This document shows, piece after piece, positions 33,457-42,601 of a stretch of DNA of 64,000 bases (the stretch's first letter is position 1; each line of letters starts with the position of its first letter). The DNA lies in contig QAZA01000050.1 of the NCBI GenBank assembly GCA_003054695.1, forward strand, positions 248,001-312,000. Reading direction: 5' to 3'. A program made the position numbers and the translations under genes. Under the pieces are notes generated by a model that had not been told where the DNA came from, did not search any database, and saw nothing but the letters and a program-made list of their open reading frames with translations. Source of the DNA: Verrucomicrobia bacterium LW23. Lineage in GTDB: Bacteria; Verrucomicrobiota; Verrucomicrobiia; Methylacidiphilales; UBA1321.

Positions 33457-36105
33457 TCAGCGCTCTACAACGGCAAGCGGCCCAAGGGTAACGCCCAGTT
33501 TATTCTCGGCCTGAATCGACGTAAACAGCTCACCTGGAGTGCTTTGCCCCGCCAGCAGGGACTGATAGCCGCGAATGACGCGCTCAGCCCTTGCTTTGTC
33601 CTCCAGCAAAAGCTCCACGCGAAAGCGGCGCACGCCAAGGCTGCGGAACTCTGCAAGGTAGCCGGCGCCACTCTGGGATCGGCCGTGGTAAACCGTGTTG
33701 CGGCAACCCACGTCGGCCTTGACAGGATGCTCCATGCCAACGCGGTCGCGGATCTCCACGTGATGGGTATCGCAGGGGCGCCCGCAATTGGTGTAATCCG
33801 TTCCGCTGGAAAGGAATGCGGCAAAAACGCAATGCTCCATGTGGAACATCGGCATGTGCTGATGCAGCGTGATCTCGAACCAGCCGGCCGGGGCGGCGGC
33901 GACAAGGTGCCCCACCTGCACGGCGTTGAGGTCGTACGATACGGTGACGGCGCCGAGGCCTTCGCGCATGAGGATGGCGGCCGTGAGCGGATTGGCAACG
34001 TTGAGGGAGAAATCGCCGATGCGCTCGAGCGGGCTGGCGCGGAAGTAGTCGAGCGCACCCAGGTTGCGGATGAGGACGCCGTCGGGCTCGGCGCCTTCGA
34101 TAAGGCGGAAATAGCCTTGTTCGCCAGCCTTCTGGATGCGAGGAGTTGCCAGGTAGACGCGCGTTTTAGTTGCTGGTGCAGAGGCATTTGCGTCGCGAAC
34201 GACGGCAACGGCGTCCTTATAGCGGCGGATGTCCTCAAAATCGCAGTAAATACTTGCCACTCCACATGTTAGCGCTGTCTGCACCTGGTCCGGCGTACGG
34301 CACAGCACGCTGAGATGGGGAGGTGCGACGGAGAGGGCGGCAAGTTTGCTGTCCAGCTTCACGTCGGGGAAGGCGCTGGCGGCTATGCGGCGCCAGGATG
34401 CCGTTTCTACGACTGCAGCGGGGGGCGAGGCGCTCGCGTTGGCGCGCTTTCCTTTGCTGGTTGCCAACTGGCCCGTCAGTGCCTCAGCTGCCGCGCGTCG
34501 GAGACGGTTCAGCTCGCTGACGGGGAGGATGAGGCCCGCGGGCAGTGTCGATTCGACGGAGGCAGAGACAAAGGATGTCCCTCCCAGCCTACCCAGTTGC
34601 GCTGCAAGCACTTCTGCCGTGAGCGGGCGTTGAAGCGCTGGTTGAAGAGGCATGGTGGAGGCACCCGTCCATTGCAGGCTGGGACGGTCCACAACACTGG
34701 CAGTCAGCGTAAGGGGCTGCCCGTCAGTGCCTTGCACACGCCAGTGGAGCGCAAGGGGACGGGGCGGGAGTTCGCACTCGAAGGTGCGGCGGAGTTCGCG
34801 ATTGAGGCGGGGATCGTCCGTCTTGAAGATGCGATCTCCAGGGCGGATTCTGGCGAAATCGATGCGGCCGTTCTCGAAGAAAAGGCGATTGCCGCGAATC
34901 TCGTAGACGCGTCCGCCAGTTTCGTTTTCGGTGTCGCCGCCGCTTTCAAATACAACGCCATCGCCCGGCGCCAGCTGGGCGATGTCGCTTACCTCGATGT
35001 TATTGCGTCCCAGCGACTTAACTGTGCCGAGAAGTGCGCCGCGCTTTTTGCCGTACCGAGCATGCACCAGCTCCTGGTGGTTGACGCCCTGCATCCAGCC
35101 CCGGTAGAGGCCACGGGAGAAGGCCATCTCCAGCATATAGCGATCGCGTTCAGGCAGCGTGTAGGTCGGTTCGGCTGATGCAGGGACACGGGATGTCCCG
35201 GGGACATGAGATGTCTCAGGGACATGTATTGTCCCTGGCACATCGCTTTGCAGGGCAGCCCAGGCGGAATCAATGGCGCGGCGGTAGACCTGGCAGACGG
35301 CGGAAACGTATTCGGGCGTTTTCAGGCGGCCTTCGATCTTGAAGCTACGGATACCCAGTTTCATCAGTGCGGGAATCTCTTCGGCCGCTGCAAGATCTTG
35401 CGGTGAAAGGAGATAGCGCTTATCGCCCAGATCGCGGTGCTCGCCGTCCACAATCATCTCGTAGGGCATGCGGCATGCCTGCGCGCACTCGCCGCGATTG
35501 GCGCTGCGCTGCCCAAGCGCCTCGCTGGTAAGGCATTGGCCGGAGTATGCGACGCACAGCGCGCCGTGCACGAAGATCTCGATGGGAAGGCCGGGTTGGG
35601 CGGGATCACCCTCACTTCCCGTGTAGGGAACGAACTTGGCAAGCTCGCGCAGGGAGAGCTCGCGGGCCAACACAACTCGTTCCACGCCAAGGCGTTTTGC
35701 AAAAGCCACGCCTTCCGGGGAGGTAAGCGTCATTTGCGTGCTGGCATGGATTTTGAGGTTGGGCACGGCGCGCTGGGCCATCAGCGCCAGGCCAAGATCC
35801 TGGATGATAGCGGCGTCAACTTCACTCTCTTCCATCAGGCGCAGTTGCGCCAGGGCCGCGTCCAGTTCATCCGTAAAGATGAGCACGTTGAAGGTAGCGT
35901 AGCCCTTTACGCCGTGGCTGTGGAGAAACTCCATCAGCTTCGGAAGATCCTCTGCCGTAAAGTTTTCCGCACGCATGCGGGCGTTGAACTTTGGCATGCC
36001 AAAGTAGATGGCGTCCGCCCCGTTGGCAACTGCGGCGCGTGCGCAATCCCAGGTGCCCGCGGGTGCAAGTAGCTCGGGCTTATGGATTAAGGTGGGCTGA
36101 GACAT
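33457..36105 (-). CDS. Long U32-family (RlhA-like) protein
   Basis: 882 residues from ATG 36105 (MSQPTLIHKPELLAPAG). The frame runs on to 36243 in unconvincing sequence. The N-terminal U32 barrel has NGADAIYFGMPKFNAR and the conserved cysteine block HGALCVAYSGQC…NRGECAQACRMPYEM. A DUF3656-like middle region follows, and the C-terminal extension contains MEHCVFAAFLSSG and NCGRPCDTHHVEIRDR. E. coli RlhA, which hydroxylates 23S rRNA C2501, shares the first half. The extra cysteines suggest an iron-sulfur site. The activity is inferred. In-frame GGGACA palindromes occur at 34562-34584 and 35180-35239. Confidence 0.78.
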   Translation of the reverse strand: MSQPTLIHKPELLAPAGTWDCARAAVANGADAIYFGMPKFNARMRAENFTAEDLPKLMEFLHSHGVKGYATFNVLIFTDELDAALAQLRLMEESEVDAAIIQDLGLALMAQRAVPNLKIHASTQMTLTSPEGVAFAKRLGVERVVLARELSLRELAKFVPYTGSEGDPAQPGLPIEIFVHGALCVAYSGQCLTSEALGQRSANRGECAQACRMPYEMIVDGEHRDLGDKRYLLSPQDLAAAEEIPALMKLGIRSFKIEGRLKTPEYVSAVCQVYRRAIDSAWAALQSDVPGTIHVPETSHVPGTSRVPASAEPTYTLPERDRYMLEMAFSRGLYRGWMQGVNHQELVHARYGKKRGALLGTVKSLGRNNIEVSDIAQLAPGDGVVFESGGDTENETGGRVYEIRGNRLFFENGRIDFARIRPGDRIFKTDDPRLNRELRRTFECELPPRPLALHWRVQGTDGQPLTLTASVVDRPSLQWTGASTMPLQPALQRPLTAEVLAAQLGRLGGTSFVSASVESTLPAGLILPVSELNRLRRAAAEALTGQLATSKGKRANASASPPAAVVETASWRRIAASAFPDVKLDSKLAALSVAPPHLSVLCRTPDQVQTALTCGVASIYCDFEDIRRYKDAVAVVRDANASAPATKTRVYLATPRIQKAGEQGYFRLIEGAEPDGVLIRNLGALDYFRASPLERIGDFSLNVANPLTAAILMREGLGAVTVSYDLNAVQVGHLVAAAPAGWFEITLHQHMPMFHMEHCVFAAFLSSGTDYTNCGRPCDTHHVEIRDRVGMEHPVKADVGCRNTVYHGRSQSGAGYLAEFRSLGVRRFRVELLLEDKARAERVIRGYQSLLAGQSTPGELFTSIQAENKLGVTLGPLAVVER
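34562..34584. repeat. Degenerate GGGACA palindrome inside the U32 gene
   Basis: AGAGACA and TGTCCCTCC arms, encoding LGGTSFVSA on the minus strand. Confidence 0.45.
35180..35239. repeat. Triple tandem GGGACA palindrome inside the U32 gene
   Basis: Three units lie head to tail: 35181-35199, 35200-35217 and 35218-35238. Together they encode 20 residues reading VPGT-IHVPET-SHVPGT-SRVP on the coding strand, between the U32 core and the TYTLPERDRY segment. The units differ slightly, so this is not slippage of one recent copy. Confidence 0.8.
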
Positions 36106-36348
36106 AGCGGGCTGGGCGATGGAAAAAGGAGAACGGCAGCGGCGACAAAGCCGAAAAGTAATCGCTCGCGGGACACGCGGCGAAGGCGTCAGGGCGCGAG
36201 GTGTCGAGCCCCTTACTTTAGGCTTTCTCGTCGCGCGCTGCAATCCCGTAATGGGGGGAAGTGGCGCATCCCTCTAAATCGTGATACCACCGATATGGAT
36301 GTCGCCACCAGGCGGCCACCCCGCCAGCCCCGCTTGGTTCCTCGGACG

Positions 36349-36543
36349 CTATTTGGCGATTTCCATGCCACCCCACAGCGCCGGGATCAGCTCCGCCTCG
36401 CTTGGGATGTCGCTGACGAGGCCGGACGCCTTGTTGCTCCAGTAGGCGCGTTGCAGCGTCTCCTGCCCGTTGCCGCGCAGCACGCCCACGTCCAGCTTGT
36501 AAGTCTTGCCGGGTTCGGGGCGAAAGTTCAATAGGCTCAGGGG
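36349..36543 (-). pseudogene. Remnant of a CBM9-like carbohydrate-binding protein (C-terminal 60 residues only)
   Basis: The last about 65 codons of an open frame (NFRPEPGKTYKLDVGVLRG, then a run containing QRAYWSNKASGLVSDIPSEAE and ending LWGGMEIAK) resemble the C-terminal end of CBM9-like domains in secreted enzymes. Upstream sequence in the same frame (36544-36834) shows no matching domain. There is no plausible start, so I read this as the decayed 3' end of a lost gene. A frame shadow is unlikely because of the continuous, conserved-looking motif. Confidence 0.6.
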
Positions 36544-36894
36544 GCCCGCGGGTAAAAACGGGGCGGAGGCACAAAGATAGGAAAGATAGGATTGCACTAT
36601 GATTGATCCGGGCTTCTCCCGCAATCTCATACACATACCATACAGCCGATAATCGCAATGGCACCGCCCTCCCCTCACCCGCAAATATTCCCCTCTCCGG
36701 ACATTGCGCTTGGATCGAAAGTGATCCATCTTGCCGAACCGACCGGCTTGAGGAACTCCGCTGCCCTTGTTGTCTCCCGGGCAACAGGTCGTGCAGTAGA
36801 AAAAACATCGCGTGCCCTCTTCGTCACAATACATTTGTCACATCACAGGTTGACTTGCCGGTGCGTTTCCCTTAAACCACTTGCCGTGAACGTC
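36544..36894 (+). other. Intergenic stretch between the remnant and the cyclophilin gene
   Basis: About 350 bases without a supported gene. The region is AT-richer around 36590-36650 and 36810-36850, which may hold the cyclophilin promoter. An in-frame ATG at 36658 exists but lacks coding character before 36895. Confidence 0.35.
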
Positions 36895-37998
36895 ATGGAT
36901 TTCTCCCACTCTCTCGCTCACCTCCCAGGCGTGCGCCCGGCCTTTGCCGCGCTTGCAGCTATGGCCGCCATGGTTCTGCTGACCACCGGCGCCCTGGCCC
37001 AGATGGAGGATCGCCCCATACCCATGCCGCCCGCGGGTGAAACCACGCCAGGCAGCGCCGGCGATCCCGCTCCCGTCACCCCGCCGCCGACGACGCCGCC
37101 CCCGCTCTCCACGGAGACGCCTTCCACGCCGTCCACCACTGCCGAGCTTCCGCCGACGCCCCCCTCGCCCGCGCCGCCCACGACGCCGGAGCCCGCACCT
37201 TCGGCCCCCGCGCCGGCCCCTGCGCCCGATCCGGCCGCCAGCATCCCGGACAAGGAGAATCTGCTGTTTCTTAACACCACCGTGGGTCGCATTGTCATCC
37301 ATATGCGGCCGGACCTGGCGCCGCAGCATGTCGAGCGCATCAAGGCGCTTGTGCGCAGTAAGTTTTACGACGGCAAAGTGTTCCATCGCGTCATCGAGAA
37401 CTTTGTGGCGCAGGGTGGCGATCCGCTCGGCAACGGTCGCGGCGGCTCCGGCCAGCGGCTCCCCGGGGAATTCACCAACACACCGTTTATCCGCGGCACC
37501 GTTGGCATGGCGCGCATTCCGGACGACGTGAACAGCGCGGACTCCCAGTTCTTTATCTGCTTTGTGCCGCTGCCGGACCTGGACGGCAAATATACCGTGT
37601 GGGGCGAAGTGGTTGCCGGCATGGAGGTTGCCGAAGCGCTGGCCAAGGGTGATCCGCCCGTGAAGGCCGACGCGATCTCCAACGCCGAGCTGCCTTGGGA
37701 CAAGCCGCCCGCGCCCGTTGCCAAAGCCAAGGAGGAGAAAGACCCCAAGGACAAAAAGGCCAAGCCAGGCGACAAGTCCAAGATTGCCGCCACCGAATCC
37801 ACCGACGCGCCCAAAACGGACAAGCCCGAGAAGGACAAAAAGGATAAGGAAAAGGATAAGAAGACCGCCGACAGCATCCCCGTTGCACAGCCGGTAACGG
37901 CGGAAAAGAAGGACGAAAAGAAAAAGTCAATTTCGACGCCCCGCCCCTCGGGAAGCAACTCCAAGACAACCACGTCGTCCAACAGCAAGGGGCGCTAA
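36895..37998 (+). CDS. Secreted cyclophilin-type peptidyl-prolyl isomerase
   Basis: 367 residues from ATG 36895. A signal peptide (AALAAMAAMVLLTTGALA) is cut about ALA/QMED. A Pro/Thr-rich linker (about 35-115) precedes the cyclophilin domain (about 120-265): GRIVIHMRPDLAPQHVE, FYDGKVFHRVIENFVAQGGDP, NTPFIRGTVGMAR and SADSQFFICFVPLPDLDGKYTVWGEV. The catalytic Arg is in FHRV and the substrate-pocket Gln in AQGGDP. The C-terminus is a Lys/Glu/Asp-rich tail of about 110 residues, unusual for the family. It acts on folding of exported proteins. Confidence 0.9.
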   Translation: MDFSHSLAHLPGVRPAFAALAAMAAMVLLTTGALAQMEDRPIPMPPAGETTPGSAGDPAPVTPPPTTPPPLSTETPSTPSTTAELPPTPPSPAPPTTPEPAPSAPAPAPAPDPAASIPDKENLLFLNTTVGRIVIHMRPDLAPQHVERIKALVRSKFYDGKVFHRVIENFVAQGGDPLGNGRGGSGQRLPGEFTNTPFIRGTVGMARIPDDVNSADSQFFICFVPLPDLDGKYTVWGEVVAGMEVAEALAKGDPPVKADAISNAELPWDKPPAPVAKAKEEKDPKDKKAKPGDKSKIAATESTDAPKTDKPEKDKKDKEKDKKTADSIPVAQPVTAEKKDEKKKSISTPRPSGSNSKTTTSSNSKGR

Positions 37999-38052
37999 AC
38001 CGCCGAGCCCGGATTTGCAGGCATCCTGCCAATCCACACAGGCAGTTGCGCC

Positions 38053-39552
38053 TCACAAGTGCGTAAACGCCTGGGCCTGTTGGGGATCTGCATACAGGAA
38101 CGCCTGGTGAAATAACGGCTCGGGCCGATGCCGCCCCACCAGATCCAGCTGGCCGGTGCCAGTCACCGGCAGGGCGCGGCCATCCCGCGCGGGGTCCGCA
38201 TGCCGGTCAAACCAGCGGTCCACGCTCGCGGTCAGTTCGTCTATCTCATTGCCGTGCAACATGCTGGCAATGAGATTGTGCTCCTCGTCGGGATCGCTCA
38301 GCACATCGTAAAACTCGTTCGGGCCATCCGGGTGGCGCAGCACCAGCTTGCGGGAAAGCGTGCGGATCATGCGCATCGGGCCGTACTCGTCAAACAGCAC
38401 CACGTTATCGCAGCCGCTTGCGGAGGTATCGCCATCCTGCCACAGGTCCAGGCACGAGCGGCCGGGCAGACCGGTGGGAATCAGGTGCCGCATGCCGAGA
38501 AAATCGAGCAGCGTAGGCATAAAATCGTAGTGGCTGAAGAGACTGTGCGCCACCCAACCCTCCGCCACACGGTAGGGGCACGCGGCAATAAACGGCACGC
38601 GCACAGATGTATCATACATGTTGGCCGGGTACGTGGCGTTTCCCTTGCCCCACAGGCCGTGGTGGCCCATATTCATCCCGTTGTCGCCGGTAAACACAAC
38701 CAGCGTAGTGTCTGTAAGATCCTGCTCCTCAAGAACATCCAGAAGGCGGCCAATACCCGCGTCCATGGCGGTAATGGCCGCGTAGTAGCCGCTCAGCAAC
38801 TCGCGCCGACGCTCCGGCGTGGTGCCGCAGGGCGCGGTTTTAATCTGCAACGGGTGCGGCGGCAGATCGGGAACGGACCGAAACGCGCACTGGCTCTCGT
38901 ACTCTTGAAACAGAGCGGCGGGATGCTGGCCGCGATCCCAGGGGCTGTGGGGAGCTGTGTAGTGAACACCAAGATAAAAGGGATTGCCTTCGCGTTGCTG
39001 CGCCCTCAAAAAGTCGAGCGCGTGATCCGTTATCACATCCGTCACGTATCGCTCCTCCGCATACTCGCTGCCGTCCTCGCGAATCATCGGCGCGCCGTAG
39101 TAATCGCCGCCGCCCCTCCCGTGGGCATGCCAGAACGTGTGGCCTTTGTGGGCCACCGTGGCCCGCCCCAAATGCCACTTGCCGCTAAGGCCGCACGTAT
39201 AGCCTTGCGACGCAAGAATTTCCGTGTAAGTCGGCAGGCCCTCCAGGTAATCAATCAGCGCGCCGTCGGCCGACTCCGACCGGCTATTGCCGCGCCGAAT
39301 CCAGTCGTGCACGCCGTGCTGGCTGGGGATGCGGCCGGTGAGTAGCGAGGCCCGCGCGGGCGAGCACACGGGCGAGGCACAAAATGTGTTCGTCAGCAAA
39401 ATGCCCCGGGCGGCAAGTTTGTCCAGATTCGGCGTGCGCACCTCCGCGTTGCCGGCACAGCCCAGCGCCCAGGCTCCCATGTCGTCGGCCAGGATAAACA
39501 AGACATTGATTCCAGGCGACTTATAGAGCGAGGGCGGTTCGAATGGATTCAT
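38053..39552 (-). CDS. Arylsulfatase-family sulfatase
   Basis: 499 residues from ATG 39552 (MNPFEPPSLYKSPGINVLF). The formylglycine motif is VCSPARASLLTGR with cysteine at position 1 (CxPxR). Metal-binding features are ILADDMG, FTGDNGMNMGHHG and KWHLGRATVAHKG. Cys-type enzymes need a maturase, which is not in this window. There is no signal peptide in this start. It probably desulfates carbohydrate or aryl sulfates, fitting the glycan-degradation theme. Confidence 0.9.
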   Translation of the reverse strand: MNPFEPPSLYKSPGINVLFILADDMGAWALGCAGNAEVRTPNLDKLAARGILLTNTFCASPVCSPARASLLTGRIPSQHGVHDWIRRGNSRSESADGALIDYLEGLPTYTEILASQGYTCGLSGKWHLGRATVAHKGHTFWHAHGRGGGDYYGAPMIREDGSEYAEERYVTDVITDHALDFLRAQQREGNPFYLGVHYTAPHSPWDRGQHPAALFQEYESQCAFRSVPDLPPHPLQIKTAPCGTTPERRRELLSGYYAAITAMDAGIGRLLDVLEEQDLTDTTLVVFTGDNGMNMGHHGLWGKGNATYPANMYDTSVRVPFIAACPYRVAEGWVAHSLFSHYDFMPTLLDFLGMRHLIPTGLPGRSCLDLWQDGDTSASGCDNVVLFDEYGPMRMIRTLSRKLVLRHPDGPNEFYDVLSDPDEEHNLIASMLHGNEIDELTASVDRWFDRHADPARDGRALPVTGTGQLDLVGRHRPEPLFHQAFLYADPQQAQAFTHL

Positions 39553-39621
39553 GGGCACAGCAAAAGTGACAATTCCGGGGCAACGGGGTGTGGAGGACGT
39601 TGCCTCAGTATAACACACTTC

Positions 39622-40137
39622 TTAACTTTTACCATCATTCTGTTTCTTCTGCCGCGCTCGATTGTAATGATGTCGTCGCCGAAACTTGTCCTGGCGTCGC
39701 GATTTGGGCGCGCCAGCCGCCGCCCGGTTTTCCAGCTCGCGCCGCATCGGCGCCGCCTCCCCAGCGGCCTGACCACCGGTCGCCTCCAGCTCGCGCTGCG
39801 CCTCGCCGCGATCGCCCCGCCGGCGCTTCGCCCCGCTGGAAAACTCCAGCTCCGCGGTCGGCATGGGGATGCCCATCCACGCGTTCAGCGGGCTCCAGCA
39901 AAACACCGCCTCGGCCAGCGCCGCCACCGAGAGCACAAAGATGGCGCCGAGAATGGCCCAGTGGACGCTGAAGGCGGCCAGGCCCACGCCCAGATTAAAC
40001 AGCAGCAATCCGATAGTGATCCTGAGAATACGCCCATAAGTATCCAGGTTGCGCGCAAAAAAGCGGGGGTCAGCCGGCACGGCGCGACGAGCGGAATTCT
40101 TCCTGCGGGGAGATCGGGAGCTTGTGGGCGATGTCAT
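39622..40137 (-). CDS. DUF2892-like membrane protein
   Basis: 171 residues. A basic N-terminus and the segment FARNLDTYGRILRITIGLLLFNLGVG, followed by a second helix WAILGAIFVLSVAALAEAVF and CWSPLNAWMG, match the two-helix DUF2892 family often fused to or near rhodanese domains. The C-terminal 80 residues are basic and Arg-rich with low complexity. It lies 32 bases downstream of pncB. Function unknown. Confidence 0.65.
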   Translation of the reverse strand: MTSPTSSRSPRRKNSARRAVPADPRFFARNLDTYGRILRITIGLLLFNLGVGLAAFSVHWAILGAIFVLSVAALAEAVFCWSPLNAWMGIPMPTAELEFSSGAKRRRGDRGEAQRELEATGGQAAGEAAPMRRELENRAAAGAPKSRRQDKFRRRHHYNRARQKKQNDGKS

Positions 40138-40169
40138 GGGAGAGCGAGAGGGAGCGTGGCGCGCCCGTT

Positions 40170-41654
40170 TTACAGCGATGCCTCGCGGCGGGCTTTGCGA
40201 ACAAGCTCCGTGCGCAAGTCGTGCAGGAGCGGCTCCAGCCCCACAAAATACTTTTGCGGGTTAAGAAAGCGCCGCACCGAGGCGGGGAAGCCGGCGATTT
40301 GCGCGCGCGTGCGCTCGCGGCTGGCGGGCAGAGGCGGCGGCGTGTAAACCCGTTTGCCGGCCCGGAAGATCGGCACCAGAAGGTCCTCGTACGTGGCCTC
40401 GGCAGGGAAAAATTTCTCGGCCGTGATGTCGAACGGATCGATCGCACGGTTCTCCGCTGGCGCTCCATCTTCTTCATTATAAAGCACATCGCCAATATAC
40501 TCACCGTTCAGGCTCCAGCGCCGCACCTGCTGCACGCCGGGGGTGGAGATTTTGACGGCGGTTTCGGAGACCTTCACTTTATAGCGCCACTCCTCGCCAG
40601 GCGAGCGGATAGCGCCGAGCTTAAAGACGCCACCCATGGCGGGCTGATCGTAGGCGGTGACGAGTTTGGTACCGACGCCCCAGACGCTTATTTGAGCACC
40701 CTGATCTTTTAAGCTGGCGATAATATGTTCATCCAGATCGTTGCTCGCCACTATCGCGGCGTTCGGGAAACCGGCCTCGTCCAGCATCTTGCGCGCCGCG
40801 ATGCTCAGCGTCGACAAATCGCCCGAATCGAGCCGTACGCCCGCAAGCTCAAAGCCTTTGCTGCGAAGGTCCAGCCCCACTTCAATCGCGTGGCGCACGC
40901 CCTGAATCGTGTCGTACGTATCGACCAGCAGCGTGCAGTTGTTGGACATGGCGCCGGCGTACGCCGCGAACGCCTCCTTTTCCGAAGCGAACGACATGAC
41001 CCAGCTATGCGCATGCGTGCCCTTTACCGGTATGCCGAAGAGTTTGCCGGCCAACACGTTAGATGTCGCGACACATCCACCGATGTAGGCCGCCCGGCTG
41101 GCGGCAAGCGCGCCGTCGGTGCCCTGCGCACGGCGCAGGCCAAACTCCAGCACCGGCTCGCCGCGCGCCGCCTCGCACACGCGCACCGCTTTGGTACCGA
41201 TCAGCGTCTGGAAATTCACGATATTCAGCAGCGCCGTCTCGACAATCTGCGCGGTAATCAGCGGCCCTTTCACGCGGATGAGCGGCTGCTGCGGAAACAC
41301 GAAGGTGCCTTCGGGGATCGCGTCCACATCGCAATCAAAGCGCAGATCGCGCAGATAGCTCAGAAAGTCCTTCTCAAACAACGGCTTGCCATCGGTGCCC
41401 GGGATGGTGCCCAGGTACGCCACGTCACTGTCGTCAAAGCGAAAGTTCTCGAGCGAACGCACCGCATCGCCCAGGCCGCACGCCAGGCTAAAGCCGCTGC
41501 CAAACGGATTATTGCGAAAGTGCAGGTGAAAGACGGCCTCCTTGTGGTGCGTACCGGTCTTCCAGTAACCATAGGCCATGGTAAGCTGATAGAGATCGGT
41601 CAGCAGAGTAGAGGTCAAACGTTCTTCACCGGTCGCGGCGTAAGGTAAGGTCAT
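40170..41654 (-). CDS. pncB: Nicotinate phosphoribosyltransferase
   Basis: A 494-residue enzyme that joins nicotinate to PRPP for NAD salvage. STLLTDLYQLTMAYGYWKTG, AVFHLHFRNNPFGSGF, EFGLRRAQGTDGALAASRAAYIGG, GTHAHSWVM and GVRLDSGDL match the long bacterial PncB clade. The C-terminus ELVRKARREASL is typical. The adjacent DUF2892 gene may be in the same transcript. Confidence 0.93.
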   Translation of the reverse strand: MTLPYAATGEERLTSTLLTDLYQLTMAYGYWKTGTHHKEAVFHLHFRNNPFGSGFSLACGLGDAVRSLENFRFDDSDVAYLGTIPGTDGKPLFEKDFLSYLRDLRFDCDVDAIPEGTFVFPQQPLIRVKGPLITAQIVETALLNIVNFQTLIGTKAVRVCEAARGEPVLEFGLRRAQGTDGALAASRAAYIGGCVATSNVLAGKLFGIPVKGTHAHSWVMSFASEKEAFAAYAGAMSNNCTLLVDTYDTIQGVRHAIEVGLDLRSKGFELAGVRLDSGDLSTLSIAARKMLDEAGFPNAAIVASNDLDEHIIASLKDQGAQISVWGVGTKLVTAYDQPAMGGVFKLGAIRSPGEEWRYKVKVSETAVKISTPGVQQVRRWSLNGEYIGDVLYNEEDGAPAENRAIDPFDITAEKFFPAEATYEDLLVPIFRAGKRVYTPPPLPASRERTRAQIAGFPASVRRFLNPQKYFVGLEPLLHDLRTELVRKARREASL

Positions 41655-41821
41655 GGGGTAAAGCGAGTGGATGGCGAAACAGGGATTACGCGGATCGGAC
41701 GGACGGAAGTCAAAAATTTTCTGCCCGGAAGTTGATGGCGCCCGGGCAGGCGCCCCGCCCGCCGGCCCGATGGGCGGCGATGCCAGTTGCCATTCACGAA
41801 TCTCTGCGCTAGAGTCCCAGC

Positions 41822-42541
41822 GTGTTGCGAAAGTTGATCACGTGGAAAATGCTAAGGCGTATCCTCCTTACAGGGGGTGCCCTCGTGCTTGCCAGCGTTG
41901 CGTTTGTTATCTCGTGCAACGTGTGGATCCGCGAGACGGCCTCGCCTCACGTTGTACACGAGCTCGATAAAGTGCCCTTTAACGAGGTAGGGCTGGTGCT
42001 GGGCACGGCGCCGAGCCTTCGCGACGGCCGGCCCAACATGTATTTTCGCAATCGCGTGGAGGCCGCCGCGCGCCTGTACCATGCCGGCAAGGTCAAACGC
42101 CTGCTGCTTAGCGGCGACAACAGCCGGCCGGACTACAACGAGCCCGACCAGATGCGCCGCAGCCTGCAGGAGCTGGGCGTGCCGCCCGTGGCCATGGATA
42201 TGGACGGCGCCGGCCTTCGCACGCTGGACAGCGTTGTGCGCGCGCGCGACGTCTTCAAGACGACGAAGTTTACCATCATTACCGACGAATTTCACACCTA
42301 CCGCAGCGTGTTTACGGCTATCCGCCACGGGCTGGATGTCGTCGCGTATCCATCGGAGGAGATCCCCCCGGCAGCCTCGATGCGCACCCGGTTTCGCGAG
42401 TACATCGCCAACTCGTGGGCGATTCTCGATCTGTACGTCTTTAACACCACGCCGCGCGTTACCATCAGGCGGGAGGCCTTGCCGCCGCCGATGGCCGGGA
42501 CCGTTGACAGCACCCTGTCGGAAGCCGCTGCGCGCCAATAA
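41822..42541 (+). CDS. SanA/YdcF-like DUF218 membrane protein
   Basis: 239 residues. The frame begins at GTG 41822, with an ATG at 41849 as alternative. One N-terminal membrane helix (GALVLASVAFVISCNVWI) precedes the DUF218 domain: GLVLGTAPSLRDGRPNMYFRNRVEAAARLYHAGKVKRLLLSGDN. The acidic residues typical of this envelope-linked family are seen there and in ITDEFHTYRSVF. SanA affects envelope permeability in enterobacteria. Function here is inferred. Confidence 0.8.
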   Translation: MLRKLITWKMLRRILLTGGALVLASVAFVISCNVWIRETASPHVVHELDKVPFNEVGLVLGTAPSLRDGRPNMYFRNRVEAAARLYHAGKVKRLLLSGDNSRPDYNEPDQMRRSLQELGVPPVAMDMDGAGLRTLDSVVRARDVFKTTKFTIITDEFHTYRSVFTAIRHGLDVVAYPSEEIPPAASMRTRFREYIANSWAILDLYVFNTTPRVTIRREALPPPMAGTVDSTLSEAAARQ

Positions 42542-42601
42542 GCTGCGCCGTGCGCGCAAGCGCAACGTGCGTGCCATGGGATGCGGGGACGGATGCCCGG
42601 G

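Noticed and set aside
36106-36243. Possible tRNA-like sequence or N-terminal extension of the U32 gene
   Set aside because: The T-arm does not pair and no acceptor stem is found; the peptide it encodes is basic and unlike the family's start.
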